IMG/VR virus record: IMGVR_UViG_3300025141_014699
Coordinates: 1 to 46,616 of that record
Strand: one strand, 5' to 3'
Length of the DNA stretch: 46,616 nucleotides
Source: a virus
Shown here: one piece after another, positions 24,983 to 33,212 of the stretch
Layout of the letters: the number at the start of each line of letters is the position of its first letter
Numbering within the stretch: position 1 is the stretch's first letter
The notes under the pieces: model-generated
Seen by the model: the letters and a program-made list of their open reading frames with translations, nothing else
What the model was told of the DNA's origin: nothing
Databases searched by the model: none
Program-made: the position numbers and the translations under genes

Positions 24983-26391
24983 AAAAGATATTACTAATTG
25001 CCGCACCGCGGCCAGATTCAAACCAAACAGCGATGCATATGGGTGACGGAAGACCTCCTATGGGCCTTGCATATATTAGCGCCTATGTAGAACAATTTGG
25101 ACATGAAACGAAGATAGTTGATTTATATCATTTTGGTGGTGGCCACGATGATGAAAAGCAAAAATCAATGAAAGCATCTGCTACAATTTCTCATATCATT
25201 AAGAATGATAAAGAGTTTGATATATTTGGAGAGATAGATACATACAAACCAGATATTATTGGAATGTATCTGGGCACAATATCATATTACGAAGGCACAC
25301 AGCTAGCACTATCAATTAAAGAAAAATATCCAAATATTACCACAATGGTCGGCGGTCCTCATGCCATTGAGCTGCCTGAGACATTAGTTCCATACTTTGA
25401 CTACGTTGTTTGCGGCGAGGGAGAGATTGCAGCATTGGACATAGTGGAAGGAAGAGTCAAAGAGAAAGGCATCGTCAAGAGAGATAATATTGATGATATT
25501 AATGAGTTGCCTCTGCCGGATTTTAGACACTTTATAAACAGGCCATATAACTGGCAATTAGAAATGTTTGAAAATGATATTAATCCTGTTATTACAATTA
25601 ATTCAACTCGAGGATGCCCATTTTCATGTATGTTCTGTGGCGTCGCAAATACAAAATTTAGAGGAATTAGTGCAGGCAGATTAGTAGGCTATATCGATGA
25701 GCTACAGTCAAAGTATGGCGCACAAGGCATCTATTTTAGAGAAGATAATTTCACAGTTCAGCCAAAACGTGTCGAAGAATTTTGTGACATATTAATATCA
25801 GAAAATATGAATGTCAAGTGGGCATGTGAGACTAGAGTTAACAATCTCAAGCCAGCGCTTATTGAAAAAATGGCAAAGTCTGGGTGCGTAGGACTTTATA
25901 TAGGGGTGGAAAGCGGAAGTGAGCGTATGCTAAAATACATGAGGAAAGGAGAGACTCGAAAAGACTTCATTGAAAAGATGCCAATAATTCACGCGTCAGG
26001 AATGACAACTTATACAACGTGGGTATATGGCTTACCGTCAGAGACAGAAGAAGATAGAGAGGCCTCTGATAGATTTATTGATCTTCTAAAGCCTACTACA
26101 GCTGATACATTTGTTTATCTTGGCCAGCCCGGAAGTGATTTTTATAAGATGTTAGATGCAACAAACACTTATGAGCTTAAAGAGAGAAATGGTATTTTTT
26201 ATATTCCGGGATTCTTACATCTTGCAAGAAGGGTATACGGAGACAACGATCCGCGAGTAGAGTTTGTTGAAAGGCTATATGAAAAAAATAAAATCAAGCC
26301 AGGAAAGCTAACACCTTATCATATCAATGATTCACTTTATCATAAGCTTAAAACGACAAAGATTAGAACTCAACTAAGTGTAAAGAAATAG
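24979..26391 (+). CDS. B12-binding radical SAM enzyme
   Basis: An N-terminal cobalamin-binding-like domain (MGLAYISAYVEQFGHETKIVDL, DIIGMYLGTIS, MVGGPHAIELPE, YVVCGEGEIAAL) precedes a radical SAM core with C213-x3-C217-x2-C220 in TRGCPFSCMFC, YFREDNFTV, and GVESGSERMLKYMRKG. The end is a short family-specific domain. It overlaps the NeuA-NeuB gene by four bases (ATGA), suggesting it acts on a nonulosonate-containing product, but this is inference. It is clearly diverged from the radical SAM gene at 17990. Confidence 0.88.
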   Translation: MKKILLIAAPRPDSNQTAMHMGDGRPPMGLAYISAYVEQFGHETKIVDLYHFGGGHDDEKQKSMKASATISHIIKNDKEFDIFGEIDTYKPDIIGMYLGTISYYEGTQLALSIKEKYPNITTMVGGPHAIELPETLVPYFDYVVCGEGEIAALDIVEGRVKEKGIVKRDNIDDINELPLPDFRHFINRPYNWQLEMFENDINPVITINSTRGCPFSCMFCGVANTKFRGISAGRLVGYIDELQSKYGAQGIYFREDNFTVQPKRVEEFCDILISENMNVKWACETRVNNLKPALIEKMAKSGCVGLYIGVESGSERMLKYMRKGETRKDFIEKMPIIHASGMTTYTTWVYGLPSETEEDREASDRFIDLLKPTTADTFVYLGQPGSDFYKMLDATNTYELKERNGIFYIPGFLHLARRVYGDNDPRVEFVERLYEKNKIKPGKLTPYHINDSLYHKLKTTKIRTQLSVKK

Positions 26392-26417
26392 CACTTGGCT
26401 ATCATAGAATTAGAATA

Positions 26418-27053
26418 ATGATAAGTGTTATAATTAGAAATAGAAATGAAGAGCAGTTTATAGGTCACGCAATACAGTCAGTTGTAGATAATTTAGATGA
26501 TTTTGAAATAATAGTTGTCGATAATGATTCTTTTGATGAATCTATTGACATAGTTAAGCTTTTTAATTTTGAAAACATCAAGATAGAAAAAATACAGGAC
26601 TATTCTCCAGGAAGAGCTATAAACACAGGTGTTAAAAAAGCAAATGGTGATTTAGTAATGGTCCTCTCCGCTCACTCTCAGCTTATTCAAAAAATAGATG
26701 AAGATAAAATGTGCGATCTTTTAAAAGAGTACTCGTGTATTTTCGGAAATCAAATACCGGTGTACAGAGGGAAAAAAATAAAAAAGAGATATGTCTGGTC
26801 TCACTTCACAGATGGAGATGAAGAGAACATGTGGTCAAATCTTGAGTCAAGATATTTTCTTCATAATGCTTTTTCACTATTTAAAAGAGATTTTTTATTA
26901 GAAAATAGTTTTGATGAAAGCTTGCCCGGAAAAGAAGACAGATATTGGGTAAATAAAATTATAGAAAGAGGTTGTAAAACTTTATATAAACATGATATTA
27001 GATGCTATCATCACTGGACAGTGAATGGTGCAACCTGGAAAGGAATAGGATAA
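26418..27053 (+). CDS. Family 2 glycosyltransferase
   Basis: This 211-residue GT-A enzyme has SVIIRNRNEEQFI, IIVVDNDSFDESI near residue 33, the middle segment YSPGRAINTGVKKANGD, and LSAHSQL near 83 where other families carry the DxD motif. The LSAHS form is known in GT2 enzymes near sialic-acid and rhamnose clusters. GKEDRYWVNKI near 171 is the probable catalytic-base region. It lies between radical SAM and dehydrogenase genes. Confidence 0.85.
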   Translation: MISVIIRNRNEEQFIGHAIQSVVDNLDDFEIIVVDNDSFDESIDIVKLFNFENIKIEKIQDYSPGRAINTGVKKANGDLVMVLSAHSQLIQKIDEDKMCDLLKEYSCIFGNQIPVYRGKKIKKRYVWSHFTDGDEENMWSNLESRYFLHNAFSLFKRDFLLENSFDESLPGKEDRYWVNKIIERGCKTLYKHDIRCYHHWTVNGATWKGIG

Positions 27054-27054
27054 A

Positions 27055-27894
27055 ATGAAAATAGGAATAGTTGGTCAAGGATTTGTCGGATCTGCAATTC
27101 GTGAAGGTCTTGCTAATTTTTATAAAGTCCAAACTTATGATATAGATTCGGAAAAATGTAATAGCACTCATGAGAAAGTGTGTGTAGAGTCAGATATTAT
27201 TTTTGTCTGTCTTCCCACACCCATGCGACAAGATGGATCTTGTGATACTAGAATTCTTGAAGATGCAATAGAGAAAATTAATGAAGAATGCAAAAACAAT
27301 TCTTCAAGAAATCGTCCTACACTTGTTATAAAGTCAACAATTCCTCCGGGAACTACAAATAGAATAAATAATACGTCTATTCTTAGTGTATGTTTTAGTC
27401 CGGAGTTCCTTACAGAGGCTAATTCATTTGACGATTTTAAGAATCAGACGAGAATAATAATCGGAGGACCAGGTGCCAAGAAAGTAAAAATAATGTTCAG
27501 GAAACCATTTCCTCGCATTCCTATAATAGTGACTAAGTCAGAAACTGCTGAAATGGTAAAATATTTTACAAATTGCTTCTTGGCGTCTAAAGTCATTTTT
27601 GCAAATCAAATGTACGAGATTTGTAAAGAGTCAGAAATAGACTACGATAAAGTGTGTGAATATGCGCTATATGACACAAGGATAGGGAAAAGCCACTTAG
27701 CAGTCCCCGGCCCTGATGGCGACTTAGGTTTTGGAGGCCACTGCTTTCCCAAAGATTTGGCAGCCATGATGTATTTTGCCACACAGAATGGAGCAGGATC
27801 TGAGTTTTTAAAGCAGGTAACATTATCAAATGAAAAATATAGATCTGACAAAGATTGGTTAAAAATGAAAGGCAGAGCCATTTCAGAAGATTAG
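27055..27894 (+). CDS. Short UDP-sugar/GDP-mannose 6-dehydrogenase-like protein
   Basis: The N-terminal NAD loop is GIVGQGFVGSA (4-14). VCLPTP, KSTIPPGTT, SPEFLTE (Glu117), EMVKYFTNCFLASKV (Lys169, Asn173) and the active-site GFGGHCFPKDL with Cys230 all fit nucleotide-sugar 6-dehydrogenases, which oxidise C6 twice to a uronic acid. At 279 residues it stops after the central helix and lacks the C-terminal nucleotide-binding domain of typical members (390-450). It may work on a different substrate, pair with another subunit, or be a reduced phage form. The active-site residues look intact. Confidence 0.85.
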   Translation: MKIGIVGQGFVGSAIREGLANFYKVQTYDIDSEKCNSTHEKVCVESDIIFVCLPTPMRQDGSCDTRILEDAIEKINEECKNNSSRNRPTLVIKSTIPPGTTNRINNTSILSVCFSPEFLTEANSFDDFKNQTRIIIGGPGAKKVKIMFRKPFPRIPIIVTKSETAEMVKYFTNCFLASKVIFANQMYEICKESEIDYDKVCEYALYDTRIGKSHLAVPGPDGDLGFGGHCFPKDLAAMMYFATQNGAGSEFLKQVTLSNEKYRSDKDWLKMKGRAISED

Positions 27895-27942
27895 CATAAT
27901 ATTTTTTTATTATATTTTATTCTTAAGATAAATGAGAGATGA

Positions 27943-28827
27943 ATGGGTGATTATTTGGTAACAGGCGGGTGCGGTTTCATCGGAGGCCATATAGTAGACA
28001 GGCTTATTAGCACGGGTCACAATGTTACAGTCATAGATGATCTTTCTGCACCTGAGAACGAGACATTTCACTATAATGAGAAAGCAAGATATTTCAAGCA
28101 AGATATATCAAAATCAGACTGTAGCTCACTTTTTCAAGGAATTGATTGCGTATTTCATCTAGCAGCTAGATCGAGAATTCAACCCACTATAGGAAATCCC
28201 TCTGAGTGCTTCGAGGTGAATGTCATAGGCACCCAGAGAGTTTTAGAATGGTGTCGAACATATTCTGTAAAAAAAGTAATATATTCAGGAACATCATCGC
28301 TTTATGGTCATCAAAATATAATTCCATTTACCCCGGCAATGCCACCAGATTGCCTAAATCCATACAGCATGTCAAAGTGGATGGGAGAACAGGTATGTAA
28401 ATTATACTATCAGCTTTACGGAATAGAGTCTATAGTTTTAAGATATTTTAATGTTTTTGGACCAAGAGAACCGATCAAAGGTGTATATGCTCCTGTTATT
28501 GGACTTTTTAAAAGGCAAGTTAAAAGTGGAATGCCAATGACAATAGTAGGAGACGGAAGCCAGAGAAGAGATTTTACCTATATAGACGATGTTGTTGATG
28601 CAAATATGTCTGCACTTGTAGCAGACATAAGATTTGGTATATACAATGTAGGAACAGGAAAAAACTATAGTATAAATGAAATAGCAGACATGGTAGGAAA
28701 AGAAAAAGTATACATGCGTGAACGACCTGCTGAAGTTAAAGAAACTCTTGCAAATATAAATTTAACATTACAAGACCTCGGATGGTCACCTAGCACAGAT
28801 ATATCGAAAATTATAGATCAATACTAG
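27943..28827 (+). CDS. NAD-dependent nucleotide-sugar epimerase/dehydratase
   Basis: This extended SDR of 294 residues has VTGGCGFIGGHI, VIDDLSA, FHLAARSRIQPT, SGTSSLYG, PYSMSKWMGE (catalytic Tyr and Lys) and LRYFNVFGPRE. It resembles GalE/UDP-glucuronate 4-epimerase-type enzymes. With the preceding dehydrogenase it could make a UDP-hexuronate such as UDP-galacturonate. Substrate choice is inference. The 48-base gap upstream is AT-rich and holds only a weak AT-only hairpin. Confidence 0.87.
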   Translation: MGDYLVTGGCGFIGGHIVDRLISTGHNVTVIDDLSAPENETFHYNEKARYFKQDISKSDCSSLFQGIDCVFHLAARSRIQPTIGNPSECFEVNVIGTQRVLEWCRTYSVKKVIYSGTSSLYGHQNIIPFTPAMPPDCLNPYSMSKWMGEQVCKLYYQLYGIESIVLRYFNVFGPREPIKGVYAPVIGLFKRQVKSGMPMTIVGDGSQRRDFTYIDDVVDANMSALVADIRFGIYNVGTGKNYSINEIADMVGKEKVYMRERPAEVKETLANINLTLQDLGWSPSTDISKIIDQY

Positions 28828-28829
28828 TG

Positions 28830-28842
28830 TATAATTTATAAT
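28830..28842 (+). promoter_or_regulatory. Two TATAAT boxes in tandem
   Basis: TATAAT occurs twice, at 28830-28835 and 28837-28842, in the 34-base gap before the nuclease gene. This could be a promoter giving the nuclease its own transcript. No -35 is recognisable outside the upstream coding sequence, and the AT-rich gap lowers the weight. Confidence 0.3.
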
Positions 28843-28861
28843 ATTTTGTTATTATTTTAAT

Positions 28862-29695
28862 ATGGAATTTCCAACAAAAAAGAATCACGTTTCGTTTTCT
28901 GAGATAAAGTGCTGGAAGGAGTGCTCTTGGCGACACAAGCTCCTTCATATAGATAAAATTAATATTTTCGAGCCCTCTCCTTACCTAGACTTTGGAACTG
29001 CTGTTCACGAAGGTTGTGAGCAGTATCTCAAGACTAAGTCAATGGATAGCAAACATCACGATAAGCTTCTAAGAGATATTACAGAAGCTTGGAAGAAATA
29101 TGGATTTGATGATCCTGAATGGGTAGATCGTCAGCCAGGATGGTATAAGTACCATCCAGTATCTGTGTGGTGTGAATGGGCAAAGAATATGTGGAGTGAC
29201 GTGCCTAAGTTTCTAGAAGATACATTTCCCGGATGGGAGTGTTTTGATGCTGAAGAAATGCTATACGAGACCGTTACTGACAAGGATATAAACTTTAAAG
29301 GCTATATTGATGGAGTGATAAAGGTTCCCAAGAAGAAAGGAGAAGGATACAATTACTGGATAATTGATTGGAAAACTGCGCAGTCATACGGATGGAGAAG
29401 ATCAAAGAAACAAGATATTTTAATGACTGCACAGTTAATACTCTATAAGTACTTCTGGTCAAGAAAGCATGATATCCCTCTAGGAGATATAAGGTGTGGA
29501 TTTGTACTCCTTAAAAGAGGCGGAAAGCCAGGAAAAATATGCGAGCTAGTAACGGTATCGGTAGGACCCAAATCTCTTGAAAGAGGAACAAAAATATTAA
29601 ATAACATGGTATACTCTGTTAGAGGCGGAATGTTTCTTAAAAACAGGGATTCGTGTAAATATTGTCAATTTAAAGACACAGATCACTGTACATAA
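28862..29695 (+). CDS. Cas4/RecB-like PD-(D/E)XK nuclease with probable Fe-S cluster
   Basis: This 277-residue nuclease has the RecB-family motifs GTAVHE (His49), GYIDGVI (Asp150), IIDWKTA (Asp169, Lys171) and QLILYKY (Gln191, Tyr195). Cysteines near the N-terminus (C17, C21) and a C-terminal C265-x2-C268-x7-C276 fit the four-cysteine Fe-S arrangement of Cas4 and AddB-type exonucleases. The likely role is DNA end processing or recombination in the phage cycle. It is the only DNA enzyme inside the glycan island, and no cas1, cas2 or repeat array is near. Confidence 0.88.
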   Translation: MEFPTKKNHVSFSEIKCWKECSWRHKLLHIDKINIFEPSPYLDFGTAVHEGCEQYLKTKSMDSKHHDKLLRDITEAWKKYGFDDPEWVDRQPGWYKYHPVSVWCEWAKNMWSDVPKFLEDTFPGWECFDAEEMLYETVTDKDINFKGYIDGVIKVPKKKGEGYNYWIIDWKTAQSYGWRRSKKQDILMTAQLILYKYFWSRKHDIPLGDIRCGFVLLKRGGKPGKICELVTVSVGPKSLERGTKILNNMVYSVRGGMFLKNRDSCKYCQFKDTDHCT

Positions 29696-29708
29696 TTTAC
29701 TTGATTCA

Positions 29709-29727
29709 CACATATTAGTAATATGTG
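29709..29727 (+). promoter_or_regulatory. Perfect 19-base palindrome (possible operator or hairpin)
   Basis: CACATATTA and its exact reverse complement TAATATGTG flank a single G, 23 bases before a glycosyltransferase ATG. It could be a dimeric repressor site, or in RNA a seven-pair hairpin with a five-base loop. No poly-T follows, so it is unlikely to be a terminator. It is the only strong palindrome I noticed in a gap. Confidence 0.45.
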
Positions 29728-29750
29728 ATTGATGTATCATTGAGGTTTGG

Positions 29751-31001
29751 ATGAGTAAAAAAAAGGTACTAGTGCTTTCTGATCACGCATTGTCTACTTC
29801 AGGCGTAGGCACGCAAACAAGACACTTAATTAATGGTCTTCTTGAAAAATATCCGGGCGAGTGGACATTTCGTCAATTTGGAGCTGCACTAAAGCATACT
29901 GAATATAATACTGCTGTAGTTAATGAAGACTTTATAATAAAGCCAATAGACGGATTCGGAGATAGAGACTTAATAAGAATAACACTGGCAACTGAAAAGC
30001 CTGATATTCTTTTAATTTTTACAGATCCTAGATTTTTTATTTGGCTTTTTGAAATGGAAGATGAAATTCATCAGGTATGTCCAATAGCCTGGTGGCATGT
30101 CTGGGACAACTATCCGTATCCTGAATTTAACGATGTGCTTTATCAATCAACTGATCTTATAAATTGTCATTCACACCTAACTTATGAAATGGTTTCTGAA
30201 AGGCATCCCGATAAGACAAACTTTATTCCACACTCATTGCCAGACAATTTATTTTTTCCGATTGACAATAATCAGAAACAGATGCATAAATCAAGCATCA
30301 TAGGTCATGATAGAAAGGATCATTTCGTAGGAATATGGGTAAATAGAAACGCTAAGAGAAAAAGGCCAAACGATGTACTTTTATCATGGAAGATATTTCT
30401 TGACAAGATAGAGGAAAAATATGGGCATAGAGATGCGACACTTATAATGCATACAGATCCATACGATGTCGAAGGACCAAACCTTGTTATAACTTCAGAG
30501 TTATTGAATATAAATAAAAATGTCATCTTCTCTAGCCAGCGGCTAGAGTTTGACAAGATGAATGTTCTTTATAATATCTCAGATTTTTGTATCAATGTGA
30601 GCTATGCAGAGGGATTCGGACTGCCAACGCTTGAGTCAATGAATTCTGGAAAGCCAATAATTGCAGTCAAAACAGGTGGCTTAACTCGCCAGGTTGTCGA
30701 TCATAGAGACGGAACAGAAAACGGAGTTGCTCTCGATGTCGACTGTAAAACGCTTGTTGGGTCACAACAAGTTCCTTATATTTATGAAGACTATGCAACT
30801 AATGAATCTATTGCAGATGCAATGTTTAAGCTATATGAGATGGATCCAGATGAAAGAGAAAAGCTTGGAGAAAAAGCTAGAAGCTATGCACAATCAGAGT
30901 TCTCTTACGACAAGACAATAGATATGTGGCATGAATCTTTGACTAATCTTTATCATAATTGGAAAAATGACTATGAGAGATGGTCACTAAAAACGTACTA
31001 G
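29751..31001 (+). CDS. GT4 glycosyltransferase
   Basis: This 416-residue GT-B enzyme has SDHALSTSGVGTQTRHLINGL at the N-terminus, a donor-domain entry (WVNRNAKRKRPNDVLLSWKIF) near residue 197, and the textbook EX7E motif in YAEGFGLPTLESMNSGKP near 285, followed by KTGGLTRQVV. It is close in style to mannosyl/glucosyltransferases of polysaccharide clusters. It follows the 55-base gap containing the palindrome and pairs with the next GT4 gene 13 bases downstream. Confidence 0.9.
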   Translation: MSKKKVLVLSDHALSTSGVGTQTRHLINGLLEKYPGEWTFRQFGAALKHTEYNTAVVNEDFIIKPIDGFGDRDLIRITLATEKPDILLIFTDPRFFIWLFEMEDEIHQVCPIAWWHVWDNYPYPEFNDVLYQSTDLINCHSHLTYEMVSERHPDKTNFIPHSLPDNLFFPIDNNQKQMHKSSIIGHDRKDHFVGIWVNRNAKRKRPNDVLLSWKIFLDKIEEKYGHRDATLIMHTDPYDVEGPNLVITSELLNINKNVIFSSQRLEFDKMNVLYNISDFCINVSYAEGFGLPTLESMNSGKPIIAVKTGGLTRQVVDHRDGTENGVALDVDCKTLVGSQQVPYIYEDYATNESIADAMFKLYEMDPDEREKLGEKARSYAQSEFSYDKTIDMWHESLTNLYHNWKNDYERWSLKTY

Positions 31002-31014
31002 GTAGGATATATAA

Positions 31015-32169
31015 ATGAATGTTATTGTTAGGGCGCCTCTTTTGTCTATAAGTGGCTATGGTGTTCATTCTAGGCAGATATTTAAATGGCTTGATAGCAG
31101 AAGTGATGTGCAAGTATTTTCTCAAGTTGTTCAGTGGGGAAATACTAGCTGGATAATAAATAGTGAAGATGAAACAATAAAAAGAATAGTTGCAACATCC
31201 ATGGATTGTAATGGAAAAGCAGACATCTCTTTTCAAGTACAGCTTCCAGATGAGTGGGATCCCAATCTTGCAAAGAAAAATATCGGCGTATCTGCGTTTA
31301 TAGAGACAGACAGATGCAATCCAGCGTGGATAGAGGCAATTAATAAAATGGATTTAGTTATAGTTCCTTCAAATCATGTCAAGGATATAATTTTAAAATC
31401 TGGGCATGTAACCAAAGAGGTAATTGTTGTACCTGAATGGTATTTTGAGGAAATAGATAATGATGAAATAGACGAGATAGATCTCGATATATCAACAAAA
31501 TTCAATTTTTTGACTATAGCACAGTTTACAGGCAATGATCCCACAACTGATAGAAAAAATCTTCTTTTTACTATAAAATGGTTTTGTGAAGCATTTGAAA
31601 ATGACAAAGATGTCGGACTTATTATCAAGACAAATCATGGAAAAGGCACCCGTATAGATCGGCAGCTAACAATGAATAAGATAAGACAGGTAGTAAGCCA
31701 GGTAAGAAAAGGCAAATATCCAAAAATACATCTCTTGCATGGAAATCTCTCTCCAAGTGAAATAGCCGGCCTCTATAAGAGAAAAGATGTAAAGTGCTTT
31801 TTAAGTCTCACAAGAGGTGAAGGGTTTGGATTACCTCTTCTTGAGGCAGCAGCATGTGCCCTCCCTGTCATGGCAACAAACTGGTCAGCTCATTTAGATT
31901 TTTTGAATTTAGGAAAATTTATTCCTATTAGCTATTCAATTCTGCCTATAGATTCTAAAAAGGTAGATAATAGAATATTTCTAGCCGGGATGCAATGGGC
32001 AGAACCCTCTGAGCTAGATTTTAAGAAAAAAGTAGTTAAATTAAAAAACAAATATGATATTCCTAAAAAATGGGCACAAGACCTTTCTAAAAAAGTTAAA
32101 GAAAAATTTAGCTCACAAGCTATCATAAAGACTTATGATGAAGTTTTTGAAAGGATAAATCTTAAATGA
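31015..32169 (+). CDS. GT4 glycosyltransferase
   Basis: This 384-residue GT-B enzyme opens with RAPLLSISGYGVHSRQIFKWL. It has VVPEWYFEE, donor-domain entry FLTIAQFTGNDPTTDRKNLLF near 166, and EX7E in RGEGFGLPLLEAAACALPVMATNWSAH near 267. It is the last gene of the glycan island. Its stop overlaps the next gene by four bases (ATGA), so the island is physically joined to the sigma factor region. Confidence 0.9.
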   Translation: MNVIVRAPLLSISGYGVHSRQIFKWLDSRSDVQVFSQVVQWGNTSWIINSEDETIKRIVATSMDCNGKADISFQVQLPDEWDPNLAKKNIGVSAFIETDRCNPAWIEAINKMDLVIVPSNHVKDIILKSGHVTKEVIVVPEWYFEEIDNDEIDEIDLDISTKFNFLTIAQFTGNDPTTDRKNLLFTIKWFCEAFENDKDVGLIIKTNHGKGTRIDRQLTMNKIRQVVSQVRKGKYPKIHLLHGNLSPSEIAGLYKRKDVKCFLSLTRGEGFGLPLLEAAACALPVMATNWSAHLDFLNLGKFIPISYSILPIDSKKVDNRIFLAGMQWAEPSELDFKKKVVKLKNKYDIPKKWAQDLSKKVKEKFSSQAIIKTYDEVFERINLK

Positions 32170-32483
32170 CAATTTTTTCAATATCTCTATTGGCTGTGTG
32201 TATTTTGCTAGTAATTATTTTAGGAATCTCTCTATATTTTAATTTTAAGCACGGAGTGGTTATATTAAAGATGCAAGATGCAATAGAGAAGTCTCTAGAT
32301 ACTTTAGATCTAAAGTATAAAAGGATTTCTGAAATTCTTGAAACACCAGTATTTTTCGACTCTGTAGAAGTAAGACAAGTCTTGTCAGAAATAAAAGATG
32401 CTAGAAGATCAGTATTGTATGTAGCTGGTGAATTATCTAATATAGACTACGACGATGAGGCTGAAGAAAGAAAGAATGGCTAA
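32166..32483 (+). CDS. Small inner-membrane protein with coiled tail
   Basis: Residues 4-26 form one clear hydrophobic membrane helix (ISLLAVCILLVIILGISLYF). The remaining 75 or so residues are charged, helical and end in an acidic stretch (NIDYDDEAEE). There is no enzymatic motif. I believe similar proteins occur beside late-gene regulators in marine T4-like phages, but I cannot name one. It is coupled at both ends, overlapping the last glycosyltransferase and the sigma gene. Confidence 0.65.
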   Translation: MTIFSISLLAVCILLVIILGISLYFNFKHGVVILKMQDAIEKSLDTLDLKYKRISEILETPVFFDSVEVRQVLSEIKDARRSVLYVAGELSNIDYDDEAEERKNG

Positions 32484-33210
32484 GAAAAAGATAATAAGAA
32501 GAAGAAGGGGAAAGAAAAGGGCGAAGCCATATTTTGACAGTAATACACAAGATGCTATTGTGAGATTTCAGTCTACTGAATCACCTGAAGACCAAGAGGT
32601 AATTTATATAAATGAAATTTTGCCTGCTCTTAGCAAACTTACTGAAAATTTAATTTTTATATATGGATTTGCAAAAACTAGTGAATATTCTTATGAAGTT
32701 TTACAGAGTGATTGTATTTCATTTTTATATGAGACATTGGGAAAATTTGACGCCAGTAGAGGCACAAAGGCATTTTCATATTTTAACGTAGTGGCAAAAA
32801 ACTGGCTAATTATCCAAAGTAAAAAGACGCTAAAAAATAAAAAACGTCACATAAGCATCGATGATACAGCTATAGATGTTTATTCTGAATTTTATGAAAC
32901 GTTTTCAATAGGCGCAATGCAAGAGCTTAAAATTGATAAAGAGGAATCAATGCAAAGTCTTTTTTCGCTAATGGAAGAGATAAAATCAAGGCTAAATAGT
33001 GATAATGAGCTAGCTTGTATGAATGCAATTATAACATTATTTTCAAAAATAGACGATCTTGATCTTTTGAATAAGCGTGCAGTTTTTGTGTATATGAGGG
33101 AGCTGTCAAGCCTCAGCCCTAAACAGCTATCAATAGCTATGTCAACAATTAGAAAACACTATAGGGACCTAGTTAAAGATGATAGATTTGATATATTTTT
33201 TGGAGTTTAA
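32476..33210 (+). CDS. gp55-like late-transcription sigma factor
   Basis: This protein of about 244 residues has a very basic start (MAKKKIIRRRRGKKRAKP) and a sigma-70 region 2-like core: LPALSKLTENLIFIYGF, DCISFLYETLGKFDASRGTKAFSYFNVVAKNWLIIQSKKTLKNKK. This is the pattern of T4 gp55, which directs host RNA polymerase to TATAAATA-type late promoters. The frame also has an ATG at 32455; 32476 gives only an eight-base overlap with the previous gene and seems likelier. It presumably drives the structural genes and perhaps the glycan island. Confidence 0.75.
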   Translation: MAKKKIIRRRRGKKRAKPYFDSNTQDAIVRFQSTESPEDQEVIYINEILPALSKLTENLIFIYGFAKTSEYSYEVLQSDCISFLYETLGKFDASRGTKAFSYFNVVAKNWLIIQSKKTLKNKKRHISIDDTAIDVYSEFYETFSIGAMQELKIDKEESMQSLFSLMEEIKSRLNSDNELACMNAIITLFSKIDDLDLLNKRAVFVYMRELSSLSPKQLSIAMSTIRKHYRDLVKDDRFDIFFGV

Positions 33211-33212
33211 CA

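Larger units (their letters stand above)
6138..32169 (+). other. Phage glycan-biosynthesis island
   Basis: A run of about 26 genes, all on one strand and mostly overlapping or a few bases apart, encodes nucleotide-sugar synthesis, transferases and tailoring enzymes. The fibre genes bound it on the left and the membrane protein/sigma factor genes on the right. Only the nuclease at 28862 is not obviously glycan-related. I saw no integrase, repeat or tRNA at its borders. Confidence 0.8.

Noticed and set aside
27896-27913. Hairpin ATAATA/TATTAT with a T-rich loop as a terminator
   Set aside because: The stem has only A-T pairs and there is no following T-run of the right kind. Such pairs are expected in AT-rich gaps.
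28862-29695. CRISPR-Cas locus suggested by the Cas4-like nuclease
   Set aside because: There is no repeat-spacer array and no other cas gene in the window. RecB/Cas4-like nucleases are common in phages alone.
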